Part shown: piece by piece, positions 21,313-30,743 of the stretch
Layout: each line of letters starts with the position of its first letter
Numbering within the stretch: position 1 is the first letter of the stretch
Source: Gemmatimonadota bacterium
GTDB taxonomy: Bacteria > Gemmatimonadota > Gemmatimonadetes > Longimicrobiales > Gaopeijiaceae
Reading direction: 5' to 3'
Assembly: GCA_009692105.1 (NCBI GenBank)
Contig: SHZS01000012.1
Coordinates: 1 to 37,523, forward strand
DNA length: 37,523 nt
Made by a program: the position numbers and the translations under genes
The notes under the pieces: generated by a model
The model's input: the letters and a program-made list of their open reading frames with translations, nothing else
The model's database searches: none
What the model was told of the DNA's origin: nothing

Positions 21313-24300
21313 ATGAAGCTTAATCGTTCCGCCTTCGTCGTCGCCGTACTGGCGCTCGGAGCGGTAGGGTGTGGTGACGACGTCACGGACGCGGGGCCGA
21401 TACCGCCCCCGCCTCTCAGCGCGACCTTCACACCGTCATCGCAGACGATCAATGTGGGCGGGACTGCAGACTTTGCGGTCGGGATCACGGGTGGAGAGGG
21501 CACGGCGGCTTGGACTTGCACCTCGAGCGGTGCCGCGGCCACGGTGGTCGTGATCGAGACCGGGTGCCGTGTGAAGGCCGTCTCGGCCGGTTCCGTTACG
21601 ATCACGGCGTCCGTCACGAAGGGAACGTCGAAGTTTAACGTAGCCGGTGCGCTCCTGATCAACGCGGTCGTGTCGACTCCCGCGACGGTACTGATCTCCG
21701 CGATCAACCAGGGCGCGGGCGGGCCTCCAGGAAGCTCTACTATCGGCACTCCCGCGAACCTCCTGATCACCGGCGGTCAGGTGGACGTGGTTCTCAACAT
21801 CGAACGTGGAACTCAGGTCCTCAACAAGGTGGAATTGCTGCTCGGTACCGTTGTGGTTTCCGCTCAGACCTTCGCCGCCGCGGTAGCTGGGGCGGAGAAT
21901 GGACCGGACCAGCAGGCGATCCAGCAGATCACGCTCTCGTTCGACTCGAAGTGCTATACGAGCGGAACTGCAGGGGCGGCTTGCGGCACGGTGGCCACGG
22001 CCGGAACCGCGAAAGTCCGACACATGAACGGAGACCATAAGGTGTCCGCGAAGCTGACGCTCAGCGATGGCGCGACGTCGCTTGTTTCGGCCAACTCGGT
22101 GATGCTCGTCCTCGGCAATGTGAGCGGCTTCCACCTCGCGTCGGTGACCCTTCCCACCGTGAGCGCGCTGTCTTCCAGCGGGCTCACCTGGTACGGGGGG
22201 CCGGCTTCCGCCACTAACTTCACACGGTTCACCGCGGTCCCAGTGGTCTACGGTACGGGGGCCGTTTCTTCGGTTACGGCAACGTTCTGCGCCGCCTCCG
22301 TCACCGTAACAACGGCGCCGTTCACGTTCACCTTCGCTAACGCGGTGTCGACCGATAAGTGCTGGGCCTTCTCGGACGTGGCCGCCGGCACCACGCCCGC
22401 CCTCGCCTGGGTGATCGACGGAAACGCGGGACCTGTGGGTGCACCGCTCAACACGAGCGTTTTCCCGGTGCGGATCGACAACGTCGCGCCGACATCGCCA
22501 CCGACCTTCATTGGGAACCCGAACCTCCGTGAGAACGGATGGATCAACGGTGCGGTGAACTTGGTCGGGCTGAATGAGGCACCGCCGGACGTGACCACCA
22601 CCACTGCCACCCCCGACGGGTGGCTCGTGAAAGGGGCGGACTGCACGGGATGCGCCGCAGGCGTGAAGGACGCCGGGATCGGTGGATATGTCCTTCGCAT
22701 TCGGGTTGGCGCGTCGACTCTCGGTGGAGATGTAACCACTGCGCTGGCCGCGACGCCCTCGGCGACCCCAGTGTTTCCGGCCGCGTCGACGAGCAACACG
22801 GACTACTGTGGGATTGCTTCTGCGACCGACCTGCTCGGGAACGAGACGGCGCTTCCCGCTGCGCTCGCCGCATGCTCGACGATTGCGACTCCGTTGCTGT
22901 CGCAGGTGGCGACGGCAGCCACTTCTATTCAGTTCGGAGTGGATACCACGGTGCCGACGATCGCGTTCTGCATAGAGACTGCATCAGCCACACAGACTAC
23001 AGCGGCTGTAGCGGCTAACTGCACGGCTTCCGGTGGCCCGGGCCTCACCGCGGACAAGCGCGTAAAAACTGCTTCAATAGCTAACGGTCTTCCTGACGGC
23101 GAATTCCGCGTAACCGTCGCAGACGTCGGCGGGGCTGGCAACTCGGGGATGCTGAGCAGCTCCGCCGTTCGGGGGACGATAAGGATCGCGCGGCCCGGCC
23201 TAGCAATAGGCTGCGTGGACCTGGTCACGGGGGCGGTAACCGTCCCGCTTACCTGCGCTGCGGCTTCGCTGAACGCAGCGCCCGCGTTCCCGGATGTTGC
23301 AACCAACGTCATGAACGGCAATCTCGGATTCGCGGCTAGCACAACGACCGGGTTCGTCTTCTTTAACGCCTTTGCGCAGGACGCGGCGGGAAATCAGTCG
23401 GCGGCAATCACGCGCATGATTGTCCACGATGCGACTGTGCCGACGGCAACGACGTCGGGGTACAACACGCCTCTCTCGTCAGGATCGGTGGTGTTCAGCG
23501 CGACCGGGGCTGACGAGCTCGATTTGCGTGACGTCAAGTATACTCTCGCTTATACGACGGGTGGTTTCGCTTACCCGTTCCTCTTTCCGAAGACCACGCT
23601 CCATGCACTTCCGTCTTCCTCGGCGGGACCAGAGGCGGTCACCTTTGTGAAAACCGGCGTGGCCTCTGCGTTCACGGTTGCGAACTTCATCCGGCAAGTA
23701 CAACCCGTGACGTCCACCGCCGATCCTCTCACGGTGTCGGGGGCCTTTACCCCGGTCACTGTGACGCCTTACCTGCGTGACCAGACGAACACAAATGTTG
23801 TGACTCCCACGACGACGCTTACAGGGAATGTGACAACGGGTGTCTCGTATCTGGCGTCGCTCGCGCCGCAGTTGGTGAGCACCTTCCTGCTCACCGCTGC
23901 TCCAAGCGTTTCAAGCGCCTGTGGAACAGCGTCCTGTGTCTCGACGGGCGATGCGGTTACGGGTAGTACCCCGGTTGTTGCGAGCTACCCGACGAGCGTG
24001 GTATTGGACGCGGTCGTGAGCGGTCCAACGGCGAGCTTCACTGCGCCTTTCGCGCGAGTGGACTTCTATACTAAGGTGGTCACCTCGTCGACCTTCGGCT
24101 CGGTAGGCACCGTTTTGGAGCTGATCGGCAGCTCCACCCAAGCTGTGACCACGGACACCGGCGCTGCGCTGGGCCGGTCGCATAAGTATAGTCTCACCTG
24201 GACACCGGCCGTGTCATCGCCGATGTCCGCCACGGCTTGGTTGTCAGTATCGGCGACGGCTGTGGCTAACACCGGCACAAGTACGCGAGATATATACGCG

Positions 24301-24372
24301 GTTGGAATCAACGCTGCGGGTGATGCGCTGGTCACGGCCGTGAATTCAACGGTTACGATCGCCCGGCCGTAA
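21313..24372 (+). CDS. Large Ig-like surface lipoprotein
   Basis: A protein of about 1019 residues. The signal peptide M-K-L-N-R-S-A-F-V-V-A-V-L-A-L ends in the lipobox-like G-A-V-G-C, followed by an Asp-rich start (C-G-D-D-V-T-D), so it is probably a lipoprotein. A BIG2-like bacterial Ig domain (T-F-T-P-S-S-Q-T-I-N-V-G-G-T-A-D-F) comes first. The rest is Thr/Ser/Ala/Val-rich beta sequence with repeated domain-boundary phrases (D-N-V-A-P-T-S-P-P, V-D-T-T-V-P-T-I-A-F, V-H-D-A-T-V-P-T-A), typical of stacked Ig-like modules. Several Cys pairs are spaced for disulfides. It is a likely adhesin or surface-layer component. AGGGGG lies 10 bases before ATG 21313; ATG 21310 is the alternative. It is followed by a strong hairpin, so it seems to be transcribed alone. 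Confidence 0.75.
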   Translation: MKLNRSAFVVAVLALGAVGCGDDVTDAGPIPPPPLSATFTPSSQTINVGGTADFAVGITGGEGTAAWTCTSSGAAATVVVIETGCRVKAVSAGSVTITASVTKGTSKFNVAGALLINAVVSTPATVLISAINQGAGGPPGSSTIGTPANLLITGGQVDVVLNIERGTQVLNKVELLLGTVVVSAQTFAAAVAGAENGPDQQAIQQITLSFDSKCYTSGTAGAACGTVATAGTAKVRHMNGDHKVSAKLTLSDGATSLVSANSVMLVLGNVSGFHLASVTLPTVSALSSSGLTWYGGPASATNFTRFTAVPVVYGTGAVSSVTATFCAASVTVTTAPFTFTFANAVSTDKCWAFSDVAAGTTPALAWVIDGNAGPVGAPLNTSVFPVRIDNVAPTSPPTFIGNPNLRENGWINGAVNLVGLNEAPPDVTTTTATPDGWLVKGADCTGCAAGVKDAGIGGYVLRIRVGASTLGGDVTTALAATPSATPVFPAASTSNTDYCGIASATDLLGNETALPAALAACSTIATPLLSQVATAATSIQFGVDTTVPTIAFCIETASATQTTAAVAANCTASGGPGLTADKRVKTASIANGLPDGEFRVTVADVGGAGNSGMLSSSAVRGTIRIARPGLAIGCVDLVTGAVTVPLTCAAASLNAAPAFPDVATNVMNGNLGFAASTTTGFVFFNAFAQDAAGNQSAAITRMIVHDATVPTATTSGYNTPLSSGSVVFSATGADELDLRDVKYTLAYTTGGFAYPFLFPKTTLHALPSSSAGPEAVTFVKTGVASAFTVANFIRQVQPVTSTADPLTVSGAFTPVTVTPYLRDQTNTNVVTPTTTLTGNVTTGVSYLASLAPQLVSTFLLTAAPSVSSACGTASCVSTGDAVTGSTPVVASYPTSVVLDAVVSGPTASFTAPFARVDFYTKVVTSSTFGSVGTVLELIGSSTQAVTTDTGAALGRSHKYSLTWTPAVSSPMSATAWLSVSATAVANTGTSTRDIYAVGINAAGDALVTAVNSTVTIARP

Positions 24373-24418
24373 GCTTCGAGTATCGAGCTTTCGGAAGTGC
24401 AGGAACGAAGTGCAGTAA

Positions 24419-24454
24419 CCGGGGGGGTCCGGCCGAAAGGTCGGGCCCCCCCGG
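24419..24454. terminator. Long GC hairpin with GAAA tetraloop
   Basis: A 16-bp stem (24419-24434 with 24439-24454; two G-U type pairs, the rest Watson-Crick) is capped by the stable tetraloop GAAA (24435-24438). It starts 47 bases after the stop of the Ig-like lipoprotein. GCATTT follows, so the U-tract is poor, but the stem is by far the strongest in the window. A smaller imperfect hairpin (AAGCTTCGA-GTA-TCGAGCTT, 24371-24390) lies just before it. Confidence 0.6.
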
Positions 24455-24515
24455 GCATTTCGAGGCATCATTGTTCGGCGACGAGCGCTAGATGCGACGC
24501 CTGGAGGGGAGGTAG

Positions 24516-24545
24516 GTAGGTGCTTATATTTCGTGCTGCACCTAC
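24516..24545 (+). promoter_or_regulatory. Promoter-like TATATTTCG framed by an 8-bp inverted repeat
   Basis: GTAGGTGC (24516-24523) and GCACCTAC (24538-24545) are a perfect inverted repeat, and the 14 bases between them hold TATATTTCG (24525-24533), a putative -10. A repressor bound to this palindrome would cover the promoter. Alternatively the arms pair only in DNA. It is 61 bases before the lipoprotein ATG. No -35 is evident. Confidence 0.4.
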
Positions 24546-24605
24546 GCGCTGCATTCGGGCGCGCTTACATTCGGGTCCTTCGGTGGAAACCCCGCACAGA
24601 AGATC

Positions 24606-25097
24606 ATGATGCATGACACGCTCCTTTCCCGAAAAGTGGCTCTGGCCTTCGCCTTGGTCGTGCTCTCGGTCGCCTCTTGCACTCCCGACCTTCCCGGCTC
24701 CGCGGCGCTCTCGAAGCTGGAAATCGGCGCCTTCAGGGCAAATGTCATGGACCTGCTGCCTCCGGGTGGGATGGTGGCGCCTCCCGACAGGAGCCCGTTT
24801 CTCGTCCTCGACGGCTATTGGAGGGATCAGTATCTGATCGAGGGAAAGTCGGTCGAGGTCGTCTGGGTCCACGACCCCGCGCAAGGGTTTCCGAGTGGCG
24901 ACCTCAGAATTGGGGTCAACCCGGTCGTGTTCGTGGACGATCGGCTGGACGGTTGGGGCTGGGAGTACTTTGACGGGCGACGAGAGGAATGGAAGCTCAT
25001 GGACCGACCGTCAGGGGCTTCCCCGCCGGACGAGGGGGCCGAACAGCCGAGCGAGGAACGGACAGGCTCCCCCGCGGGTGACGGGAAGAGCGCCTAG
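24606..25097 (+). CDS. Small lipoprotein of unknown function
   Basis: A 163-residue protein with a lipoprotein signal (hydrophobic A-F-A-L-V-V-L then S-V-A-S-C). The mature part starts P-D-L-P-G-S-A-A-L and then has K-L-E-I-G-A-F-R-A-N-V-M-D-L-L-P-P-G-G and strands V-E-V-V-W-V-H-D-P and P-V-V-F-V-D-D-R-L-D-G-W-G-W. The layout (a helix with a G-x-x-x-x-x-V-x-x-L-L-x-P motif, then beta strands) is like the BamE/SmpA fold, but the match is too weak to name it. The tail is Ser/Pro/Glu-rich. A double ATG (24606, 24609) opens the frame. It may be controlled by the palindromic promoter just upstream. Confidence 0.68.
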   Translation: MMHDTLLSRKVALAFALVVLSVASCTPDLPGSAALSKLEIGAFRANVMDLLPPGGMVAPPDRSPFLVLDGYWRDQYLIEGKSVEVVWVHDPAQGFPSGDLRIGVNPVVFVDDRLDGWGWEYFDGRREEWKLMDRPSGASPPDEGAEQPSEERTGSPAGDGKSA

Positions 25098-25199
25098 CGA
25101 AGCACGCCCTGGAGGAGCGCGCCCAGAGGAGCTTGCTTAGTTAGGCCGCGGGTTCCAGGATCGCGCTCAAGACGCCTCCTCGACCGTCCCATCGAGCCA

Positions 25200-25232
25200 T
25201 TGGCCCACGGGGCGCGGAGCCGGTATAGTTCG
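25200..25232 (+). promoter_or_regulatory. Probable promoter of the heptad-repeat gene
   Basis: TTGGCC (25200-25205) and TATAGT (25224-25229) are separated by 18 bases; the -10 continues as TATAGTTCG, like other elements in this window. The start codon GTG at 25259 is 29 bases downstream, with a run of G (25244-25253) that can serve as SD. Confidence 0.4.
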
Positions 25233-25258
25233 ACCAACCTACCGGGGGGGGGGCGAGA

Positions 25259-25515
25259 GTGCCGGATCCAGGGTTGGAAGAACGGGTCGCGCGAGTGGAG
25301 GGCCGTGTCGGGGGGTTCGACGGGCGGGGTTCGACACCCTGGAGCACCGCTTCGACTCCGTGGACCGCCGGTTCGGGGCCGTCGATCTTCGCTTCGAGGC
25401 TGTCGACCGGCGATTCGATAGCCTGGACCAACGAATGGGCCGTCAGTTCGTCTGGCTCGTCGGGATCCAGATCACGGTCTTGATGGCCGTGATCTCCACA
25501 CTGCTGGTGGACTGA
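25259..25515 (+). pseudogene. Heptad-repeat coiled-coil membrane-tail protein, frameshifted
   Basis: From GTG 25259 the frame gives P-G-L-E-E-R-V-A-R-V-E-G-R-V-G-G-F-D-G-R. At the G-run 25326-25329 one base seems to be missing, and the next frame continues as G-F-D-T-L-E-H-R, F-D-S-V-D-R-R, F-G-A-V-D-L-R, F-E-A-V-D-R-R, F-D-S-L-D-Q-R: five heptads of the pattern F-x-x-(L/V)-(D/E)-x-R, clearly a coiled coil. It then enters a membrane helix (F-V-W-L-V-G-I-Q-I-T-V-L-M-A-V-I) and stops at TGA 25513-25515. With one extra G the product would be about 85 residues. Such small coil-plus-anchor proteins are common in bacteria, without a known function. Loss of the base may be real or an assembly error in the homopolymer. 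Confidence 0.7.
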
Positions 25516-25549
25516 GGCCAGGCGCGTCTGCGCGACGCGGTCCCGCTGC

Positions 25550-27688
25550 CTAGTACGCCGCGAGCTCCACGATCGCGTCCAGCACGTTCCCCACCTGGGG
25601 GAGGATCGCTTCCTCCAGCTGGGGCGAGTAGGCCACCCAGACGTCCTTCGCCGCCACCCGCTTCACCGGCCCGTCCAGCCACGGGAAGAGCTCGTCCGCG
25701 ATGCGCGCGGAGATCTCCGCTCCGATTCCCCAGGAGAGCGCGTCCTCGTGCGCGACGATGACGCGGCCGGTCTTCCGGACCGAATCGGCGATCCGCTCCA
25801 TGTCGAGCGGGTTGATCGAGCGGATGTCGAGCACTTCTACGTCGATCCCATGATGCTCGGCCGCGATCCGAGCCGCGTCGAGGGACCGCTTCACCAACGC
25901 TCCGCAGGTCACGACGGTGAGGTCGGCACCGGGGCGGACGACCTTCGCCTTCCCGAACGGGATCATGAACTCCTTCCCGGGATAGCGCCCCTTGTTGTGT
26001 ATCTGGCGGTAGAGGTGCTTGTGTTCCAGGAAGATCACGGGGTCGTCGCACCGGATGGCGGTACGGAGTAGACCGGCCGCGTCCTCCGCGGAGGAGGGGA
26101 GGATCACGCGAAGCCCCGGGATGTGCGCGAAGGTGCTCGCACCCGTCTGGGAGTGGTAGATCGAGCCGCCCTTCAGATAGCCTCCATACGGCGCCCGGAT
26201 CACCATCGGAGCGCACCACCCGTTCCCGGACCGGTATCGGATCGTAGCGATCTCGTTCCGGATCTGGTGGAAGCCCGGCCAGATGTAGTCGAAGAACTGG
26301 ATCTCAACCACCGGCTTGTAGCCGCGAATGGCCAGCCCATAGGCTCGCCCGAGGATATTGGCCTCCGCCACCGGCGAGTTGAACACCCGGTGTTCTCCGA
26401 AGCGGCGCTGAAGGCCAAGGGTGACCTTGAACACGCCGCCCTTCCCCGGTACTTCGTCCAGGATCTCCTCCCTCGAAGCGTCGGCGACGTCCTGCCCGAA
26501 GCAGAGGACCCTGGGATCCCGTTCCATTTCGTCGGCGAAGCAGCGGTTCAGAAGGTCCAGCATCGTGACTTCGCGCGTCCCCTCGTACTCCGGACGGTCC
26601 TCGGTGTCGAACTCGTCCGAGGTGGGATCCACCCGCTCCGAGTAGAGCCATCGGGTGGCCGTGGCCGGATCCGGCTGCGGGTATGCCAGCGCCTGGTCCG
26701 CCACCTCGGAGATCGTCTCCGCGATCTCCGTTTCGATCGCGTCCAGCTCCCCTTCGTCCGCGATCCCCTCCTCGATGAGAAGGCTCCGCGTCCGCAGGAG
26801 GGGATCCCGGAGGGACATTTCTGCGCGCTCGGCCGCGGATCGGTAGCCACGGTCGTCGTCCGACATGGAGTGCGGACGCAGCCGAACGGTGTGTGCGTGG
26901 ACGAGGGTGGGCCCTCTGCCCTCACGGCAATACCGGATCGCCGCCCCGCTCTTCTCGTACGCGTCGATCAGGTCCGTGCCGTCGCATTCGACCACGAAGA
27001 GGTCAGGAAAGCCGCGCACGAGCCGCGAGATGCTTCCCCCGGGTGTCTGTACCTCGACGGGCACCGAGATGGCGTATCCGTTGTCCTCCACGAGGAAGAC
27101 CACCGGGAGTTTGAGGCTGCAGGCTGTATTCAGGGCCTCCCAGAACTCCCCCTCGGAGGTCGTCCCGTCCCCTGAGCATACGACCACGACCTCGTCCTCT
27201 TCGAAGTCCCTCACGAGGTCCCGCACCCCCGGGATGCGGCGCCCTCGATAGGCGCCCTCCGCCGTGCCCACTGCCTGGAGGTACTGGGTGCCCGTGGGAG
27301 AGGACACGCTCACGATTCGGAGGGCCGGATCGCTGAAGTGGCTTGGCATCTGCCGGCCCCGAGAGGAGGGGTCGGCGTCCGCGGCCACGGATTGCAGGAA
27401 GTGCTGGAGCGGCGGAACGCCCAGGGCGAGCGCAAAGGGCCGGTCCCGGTAGTAGAAGTACACCCAGTCCGACCCGGGGCGGAGATGACGGGCCGTTGCG
27501 ACCTGGATGGCCTCGTGTCCAGCCGCGGAGAGTTGGAAGAACGCCGTGTTCTGGCGCTTCATGCTTTCCTCGCGGTCGTCGATCGAGCGCGAGGTCAGCA
27601 TGGTCCGATACATCTCGAGGAGGTCGGCGCGCCTGAGCCCGTGAAGGTCTCGCGCCCCGACGCTTTCCGCTGGAATCCTCGTGGCCAT
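25550..27688 (-). CDS. 2-oxoacid dehydrogenase E1, fused alpha and beta subunits (branched-chain type)
   Basis: A 712-residue fusion of both halves of a heteromeric E1. The alpha half (about 1-370) has the E1 start ([12 protein letters not shown]), [18 protein letters not shown] and the ThDP motif [10 protein letters not shown] running to E-D-N-G-Y-A-I-S. The beta half (M376 on) has [32 protein letters not shown] and I-R-A-P-Y-G-G-Y. It decarboxylates branched-chain 2-oxo acids (or a related substrate) for transfer to a lipoyl E2; E2 and E3 are not in the window. GGAGAG lies just before ATG 27688. It is the last gene of a minus-strand unit that begins at 30743. Confidence 0.9.
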   Translation of the reverse strand: MATRIPAESVGARDLHGLRRADLLEMYRTMLTSRSIDDREESMKRQNTAFFQLSAAGHEAIQVATARHLRPGSDWVYFYYRDRPFALALGVPPLQHFLQSVAADADPSSRGRQMPSHFSDPALRIVSVSSPTGTQYLQAVGTAEGAYRGRRIPGVRDLVRDFEEDEVVVVCSGDGTTSEGEFWEALNTACSLKLPVVFLVEDNGYAISVPVEVQTPGGSISRLVRGFPDLFVVECDGTDLIDAYEKSGAAIRYCREGRGPTLVHAHTVRLRPHSMSDDDRGYRSAAERAEMSLRDPLLRTRSLLIEEGIADEGELDAIETEIAETISEVADQALAYPQPDPATATRWLYSERVDPTSDEFDTEDRPEYEGTREVTMLDLLNRCFADEMERDPRVLCFGQDVADASREEILDEVPGKGGVFKVTLGLQRRFGEHRVFNSPVAEANILGRAYGLAIRGYKPVVEIQFFDYIWPGFHQIRNEIATIRYRSGNGWCAPMVIRAPYGGYLKGGSIYHSQTGASTFAHIPGLRVILPSSAEDAAGLLRTAIRCDDPVIFLEHKHLYRQIHNKGRYPGKEFMIPFGKAKVVRPGADLTVVTCGALVKRSLDAARIAAEHHGIDVEVLDIRSINPLDMERIADSVRKTGRVIVAHEDALSWGIGAEISARIADELFPWLDGPVKRVAAKDVWVAYSPQLEEAILPQVGNVLDAIVELAAY

Positions 27689-27728
27689 CAACTCTCCGCG
27701 CTCACCACTGATTCTTGGGGAGGACGCA

Positions 27729-27752
27729 CCAAGATAGGCCAGACCAAGATAG
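27729..27752 (-). repeat. Direct repeat CCAAGATAG upstream of the E1 gene
   Basis: Two exact 9-base copies (27729-27737 and 27744-27752) with a 15-base period lie 41-64 bases before the E1 start codon, in the 102-base gap after the SPATA20-like gene. On the minus strand each reads CTATCTTGG, which resembles the TATNNTTNG elements seen elsewhere, so this could be a duplicated -10 region or a regulator site. Confidence 0.4.
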
Positions 27753-27790
27753 ACTGGGGTGGGGGGAGAGCCAAGCAAACGCAGCGGGTC

Positions 27791-29971
27791 TTACGCCTGT
27801 GCTCTTGCGAGCTCCGCGAGTTCACCCCTCAGCGCCTCCGGATCCGTCGAGGGAGCGCGGCAAACGAACCCGGTGCAGACAAAGGCCGTGGGGCGCCCAC
27901 GGGAGGTCGCGCGTCCCTCCAAGACGCGTCCCTCCAACAGAGGGGTGGCCACCGGCGGAGTCCCCCCTCCCTCCATTCCGGATTCCATTCCGGTGACGAC
28001 GGATCCCGGGAGGAAGACCCGATGGACCTCGTGAAGAAGCGCTTGAGTTCTCGGATCTTCTCGGTCCCCCACGATCGCGACCTCGATCGGCGGGTGGGCC
28101 AACCGCTGTGCCACGGTGAGGAGCCTCCCGAATCCCGACGGCATCTGCCGCATCCCGTTGACCTCCCGGTCCACGATCTCCCGGGCGTCTTCGAGCCGCT
28201 TCCCGTCCCCGAGGAGTCGACCCAACCGGAGCTTGAGCTCGGCCGCGAGGGACGCGCCGGAAGGAACGGGGCTGTCCATGACCTCGCGGGGCCTCACCAC
28301 GAGTGGCTCGCCATCCGCCGGGGTGTCGTGGAGGAGGCCTGTCTCCGGATCCAGGAAGCGGGCATCGACCTCGAGGTCGAGCTCCACCGCCTTCAGGAGC
28401 CATTGGGGCTCGAGCGTGGCCTCGTGCAAGCTCAGGAGTGCATTTCCGAGCCCGGCGACGTCATCGAGGAAGGCGAGGATCCGGGCGCCCTTTGCGCTCC
28501 CCGGGGCGCTCCCTGGGGCGGCCTCCCCGGGAACGACGCCCCCGGAAACAGCTGGGACCTGATGGAGGCATCTCCCATCCGGGGCGAGAGCCTCTAAGAG
28601 CCAGGCGGCACCCTCCCGAGCGGCGGCGACGTACCGCGGCTCGTCGAGAGCGGCTCCCGCTTCGGCGAGGGCGCGGAGAGCGAGCGCATTCCAAGCAGCG
28701 AGGACCTTCTCGTCTCGCGCCGGAGCGACACGGTGCGACCGGATCTCACGCAGCCGCTTCCTCCCCGCCGCCAGCGCGCGCTCCAGCTCGGGCCGGGTGA
28801 TTCCTTCATCCCGGGCCACCGCGTCCAAGTCGTGGGGGAGGTGGAGGATATTCCGACCCTTAGAGTTCCCCTCTGTGAAATTCCCCTCCTTCGAGACATC
28901 GTAGCACCTCCGGAGGAGCCGCCCCGCCTCGTGGCCGAGCTCCTCGTCCACCTGGTCCGCGGTCCATAGGTAGAAGAGCCCCTCCTCCCCCTCCGAGTCC
29001 GCGTCCCGAGCCGCGAAGAACGCGCCTTCGGGCGACCGGAAGTCGTCCAGGACATCGTCCAGTACCTCCCGGCACACACCCAGGAGCTCCTCGTCACCGG
29101 TGAGTTGGTAGCCTCGCAGATATGCGCCGGCCAGGAGGGCGTTGTCGTAGAGCATCTTCTCGAAATGGGGCGCCAACCAGCGCTGGTCCACCGAGTACCG
29201 GTGGAACCCGCCCCCCAGGTGATCCCGGATCCCGCCACGCCCCATCTTCCGCAGGGTATGCAGGACCGCCTCGAGGGCCGGGGTGCGGCCCGTGTACGCG
29301 AAGTGCTCGAGGAGGAACTCGAGGACCACGGGCTGGGGGAACTTTGGGGCGCGGCCGAACCCGCCGAACACCGGGTCGAACCGTCGGAGGAGCTCCTCCG
29401 CGGCACTTGCCGCGAAAGAGGGGTCGAGCGGTTGCCCGGACGCTCGGGCGAGCTCCCCGTCGGGTCCGAGAGTGGACCTTCGCAGGAGGTCCCGGATCCT
29501 CTCTGCTGCCTCGGTGACCTCGCTCCGCCGCTCGTCCCATGCGGCGCGAGTAGCGGATAGGACCTGGCGGAACGAGGGCATCCCGTGGCGCGGCTCGGGA
29601 GGGAAGTACGTGCCACCGTAGTAAGGCCGCGCGTCCGGAGTGAGAAAGACCGTGAGCGGCCACCCCCCGTGACCCGTGAGGGCCTGGACGGCTCTCATGT
29701 AGATCCCGTCCACGTCCGGCCGCTCCTCGCGGTCCACCTTCACGCAAACGAACCCGTCGTTCATGATCCGGGCGGTCTCCGGATCCTCGAACGACTCCCG
29801 CTCCATCACGTGGCACCAGTGGCAGGCGGAGTAGCCGATGGAGACCAGCATCGGGCGATCCAGCGCCCGTGCGCGATCGAGGGCCGCGGGCCCCCAGGGA
29901 TACCAGTCTACTGGGTTACCGGCGTGCTGTCGGAGGTAAAGGCTCTGCTCGCCCTCGAGTCGGTTGGGCAT
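27791..29971 (-). CDS. SPATA20/YyaL-like protein (DUF255 thioredoxin domain)
   Basis: A 726-residue protein of the spermatogenesis-associated protein 20 family. Residues 1-165 are the DUF255 thioredoxin-like domain: [21 protein letters not shown], then C50-H-W-C53-H-V-M-E and [20 protein letters not shown]. The remainder is an alpha-barrel-like region akin to N-acylglucosamine 2-epimerases ([26 protein letters not shown]). The family is widespread, but its reaction is not established. No signal peptide is seen, so it is probably cytosolic. It begins 57 bases after the 71-residue gene and is followed by the E1 gene. Confidence 0.92.
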   Translation of the reverse strand: MPNRLEGEQSLYLRQHAGNPVDWYPWGPAALDRARALDRPMLVSIGYSACHWCHVMERESFEDPETARIMNDGFVCVKVDREERPDVDGIYMRAVQALTGHGGWPLTVFLTPDARPYYGGTYFPPEPRHGMPSFRQVLSATRAAWDERRSEVTEAAERIRDLLRRSTLGPDGELARASGQPLDPSFAASAAEELLRRFDPVFGGFGRAPKFPQPVVLEFLLEHFAYTGRTPALEAVLHTLRKMGRGGIRDHLGGGFHRYSVDQRWLAPHFEKMLYDNALLAGAYLRGYQLTGDEELLGVCREVLDDVLDDFRSPEGAFFAARDADSEGEEGLFYLWTADQVDEELGHEAGRLLRRCYDVSKEGNFTEGNSKGRNILHLPHDLDAVARDEGITRPELERALAAGRKRLREIRSHRVAPARDEKVLAAWNALALRALAEAGAALDEPRYVAAAREGAAWLLEALAPDGRCLHQVPAVSGGVVPGEAAPGSAPGSAKGARILAFLDDVAGLGNALLSLHEATLEPQWLLKAVELDLEVDARFLDPETGLLHDTPADGEPLVVRPREVMDSPVPSGASLAAELKLRLGRLLGDGKRLEDAREIVDREVNGMRQMPSGFGRLLTVAQRLAHPPIEVAIVGDREDPRTQALLHEVHRVFLPGSVVTGMESGMEGGGTPPVATPLLEGRVLEGRATSRGRPTAFVCTGFVCRAPSTDPEALRGELAELARAQA

Positions 29972-30028
29972 TACGGCTTGCCGGTCACGAGTGGGGCGCG
30001 GTGTCGACCGCCTCCCGGCCGCTTCGGA

Positions 30029-30244
30029 CTACGGGGTGGAGTCCGGCCCGAGAGCCTCGAGCTCGTCCTCGGCCAGCACGGAAATGCGGGACTCGCCGTC
30101 AAGCTGGACGCCGTAGCGATCTCCCCCCCCCTTCAATAGGTGGACGACGGTTCCGGGCCTCCCTTCGAGGGCGGGATCGAGTGGAAGACGCCCCTGCCGG
30201 ACACGCACACGGGTGCCTTGCGGATGGACTTGGATCTTCACCAT
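30029..30244 (-). CDS. Small SH3-like hypothetical protein
   Basis: A 71-residue ORF. It starts M-V-K-I-Q-V-H-P-Q-G-T-R-V-R-V-R-Q-G and contains G-R-P-G-T-V-V-H-L and R-Y-G-V-Q-L-D-G-E-S-R-I-S-V-L-A-E-D-E-L: alternating strands with a G-x-P-G-T-V turn, as in small SH3/KOW-like barrels that bind nucleic acid or peptide. No family is recognised and no SD stands out. It sits 22 bases after one minus-strand gene and 57 before the next, in the same direction, which favours a real gene. Confidence 0.55.
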   Translation of the reverse strand: MVKIQVHPQGTRVRVRQGRLPLDPALEGRPGTVVHLLKGGGDRYGVQLDGESRISVLAEDELEALGPDSTP

Positions 30245-30266
30245 GGGGAAGGCGGGAGACCGACGC

Positions 30267-30743
30267 TCAGCGGGTGGACGCGAGATCGGGGATCTGAACC
30301 CCCTGCGTGATCTGGCGGAGGACGAAGCGCGCTACGTCCTCGGGCGACCCGGACTCCTCCCTCGCCACGATCCGCGCGATGCCGATGCGCCGGCCGTCGG
30401 CGCAAACCAGACTGAGAAACGCTGCGGGAAGGCTCTTCGCCCCGGGGAGGCTGTGCTGCCAAGGCTCGGACTCCGAGGGGCCTTCGTCCGGGAGGTCGCT
30501 CCCATTCACGGACATCCCAACGACCGCCACCCGTACGCTCCCGCCGTCGAGCGACTCTCGGATCCCGACCAGCTCGTGCTCGTCGACATGGACGGTAGCG
30601 AGGAAGGAAGGAATCCCCTTCACCAGAAGCCCCAAGGAGATGGCCATCTGCCGGTCCGGCAACTCGCTGCCGTGAGCTCCGCTCCTTCCCACCGAATGGA
30701 GGACCGGATACTCGGGGCTCAAGAACGCGTTGAAGTCATGCAT
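30267..30743 (-). CDS. Hypothetical protein, first gene of the minus-strand unit
   Basis: A 158-residue ORF from ATG 30743. The sequence shows no signal peptide and no membrane helix. It appears to be a mixed alpha/beta domain with strands such as S-F-L-A-T-V-H-V-D, S-V-R-V-A-V-V-G-M-S-V and R-I-G-I-A-R-I-V-A and a C-terminal helix E-D-V-A-R-F-V-L-R-Q-I-T-Q-G. I do not recognise the family. It heads a run of four same-strand genes (this, the 71-residue protein, the SPATA20-like protein and E1) with gaps of 22, 57 and 102 bases. It is divergent from the plus-strand cluster that starts near 30940. Confidence 0.55.
   Translation of the reverse strand: MHDFNAFLSPEYPVLHSVGRSGAHGSELPDRQMAISLGLLVKGIPSFLATVHVDEHELVGIRESLDGGSVRVAVVGMSVNGSDLPDEGPSESEPWQHSLPGAKSLPAAFLSLVCADGRRIGIARIVAREESGSPEDVARFVLRQITQGVQIPDLASTR

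Noticed and set aside
25141-25431. Minus-strand ORF opposite the heptad-repeat gene.
   Set aside because: It mirrors the repetitive coiled-coil coding sequence; the plus strand has promoter, start and a sensible membrane tail.
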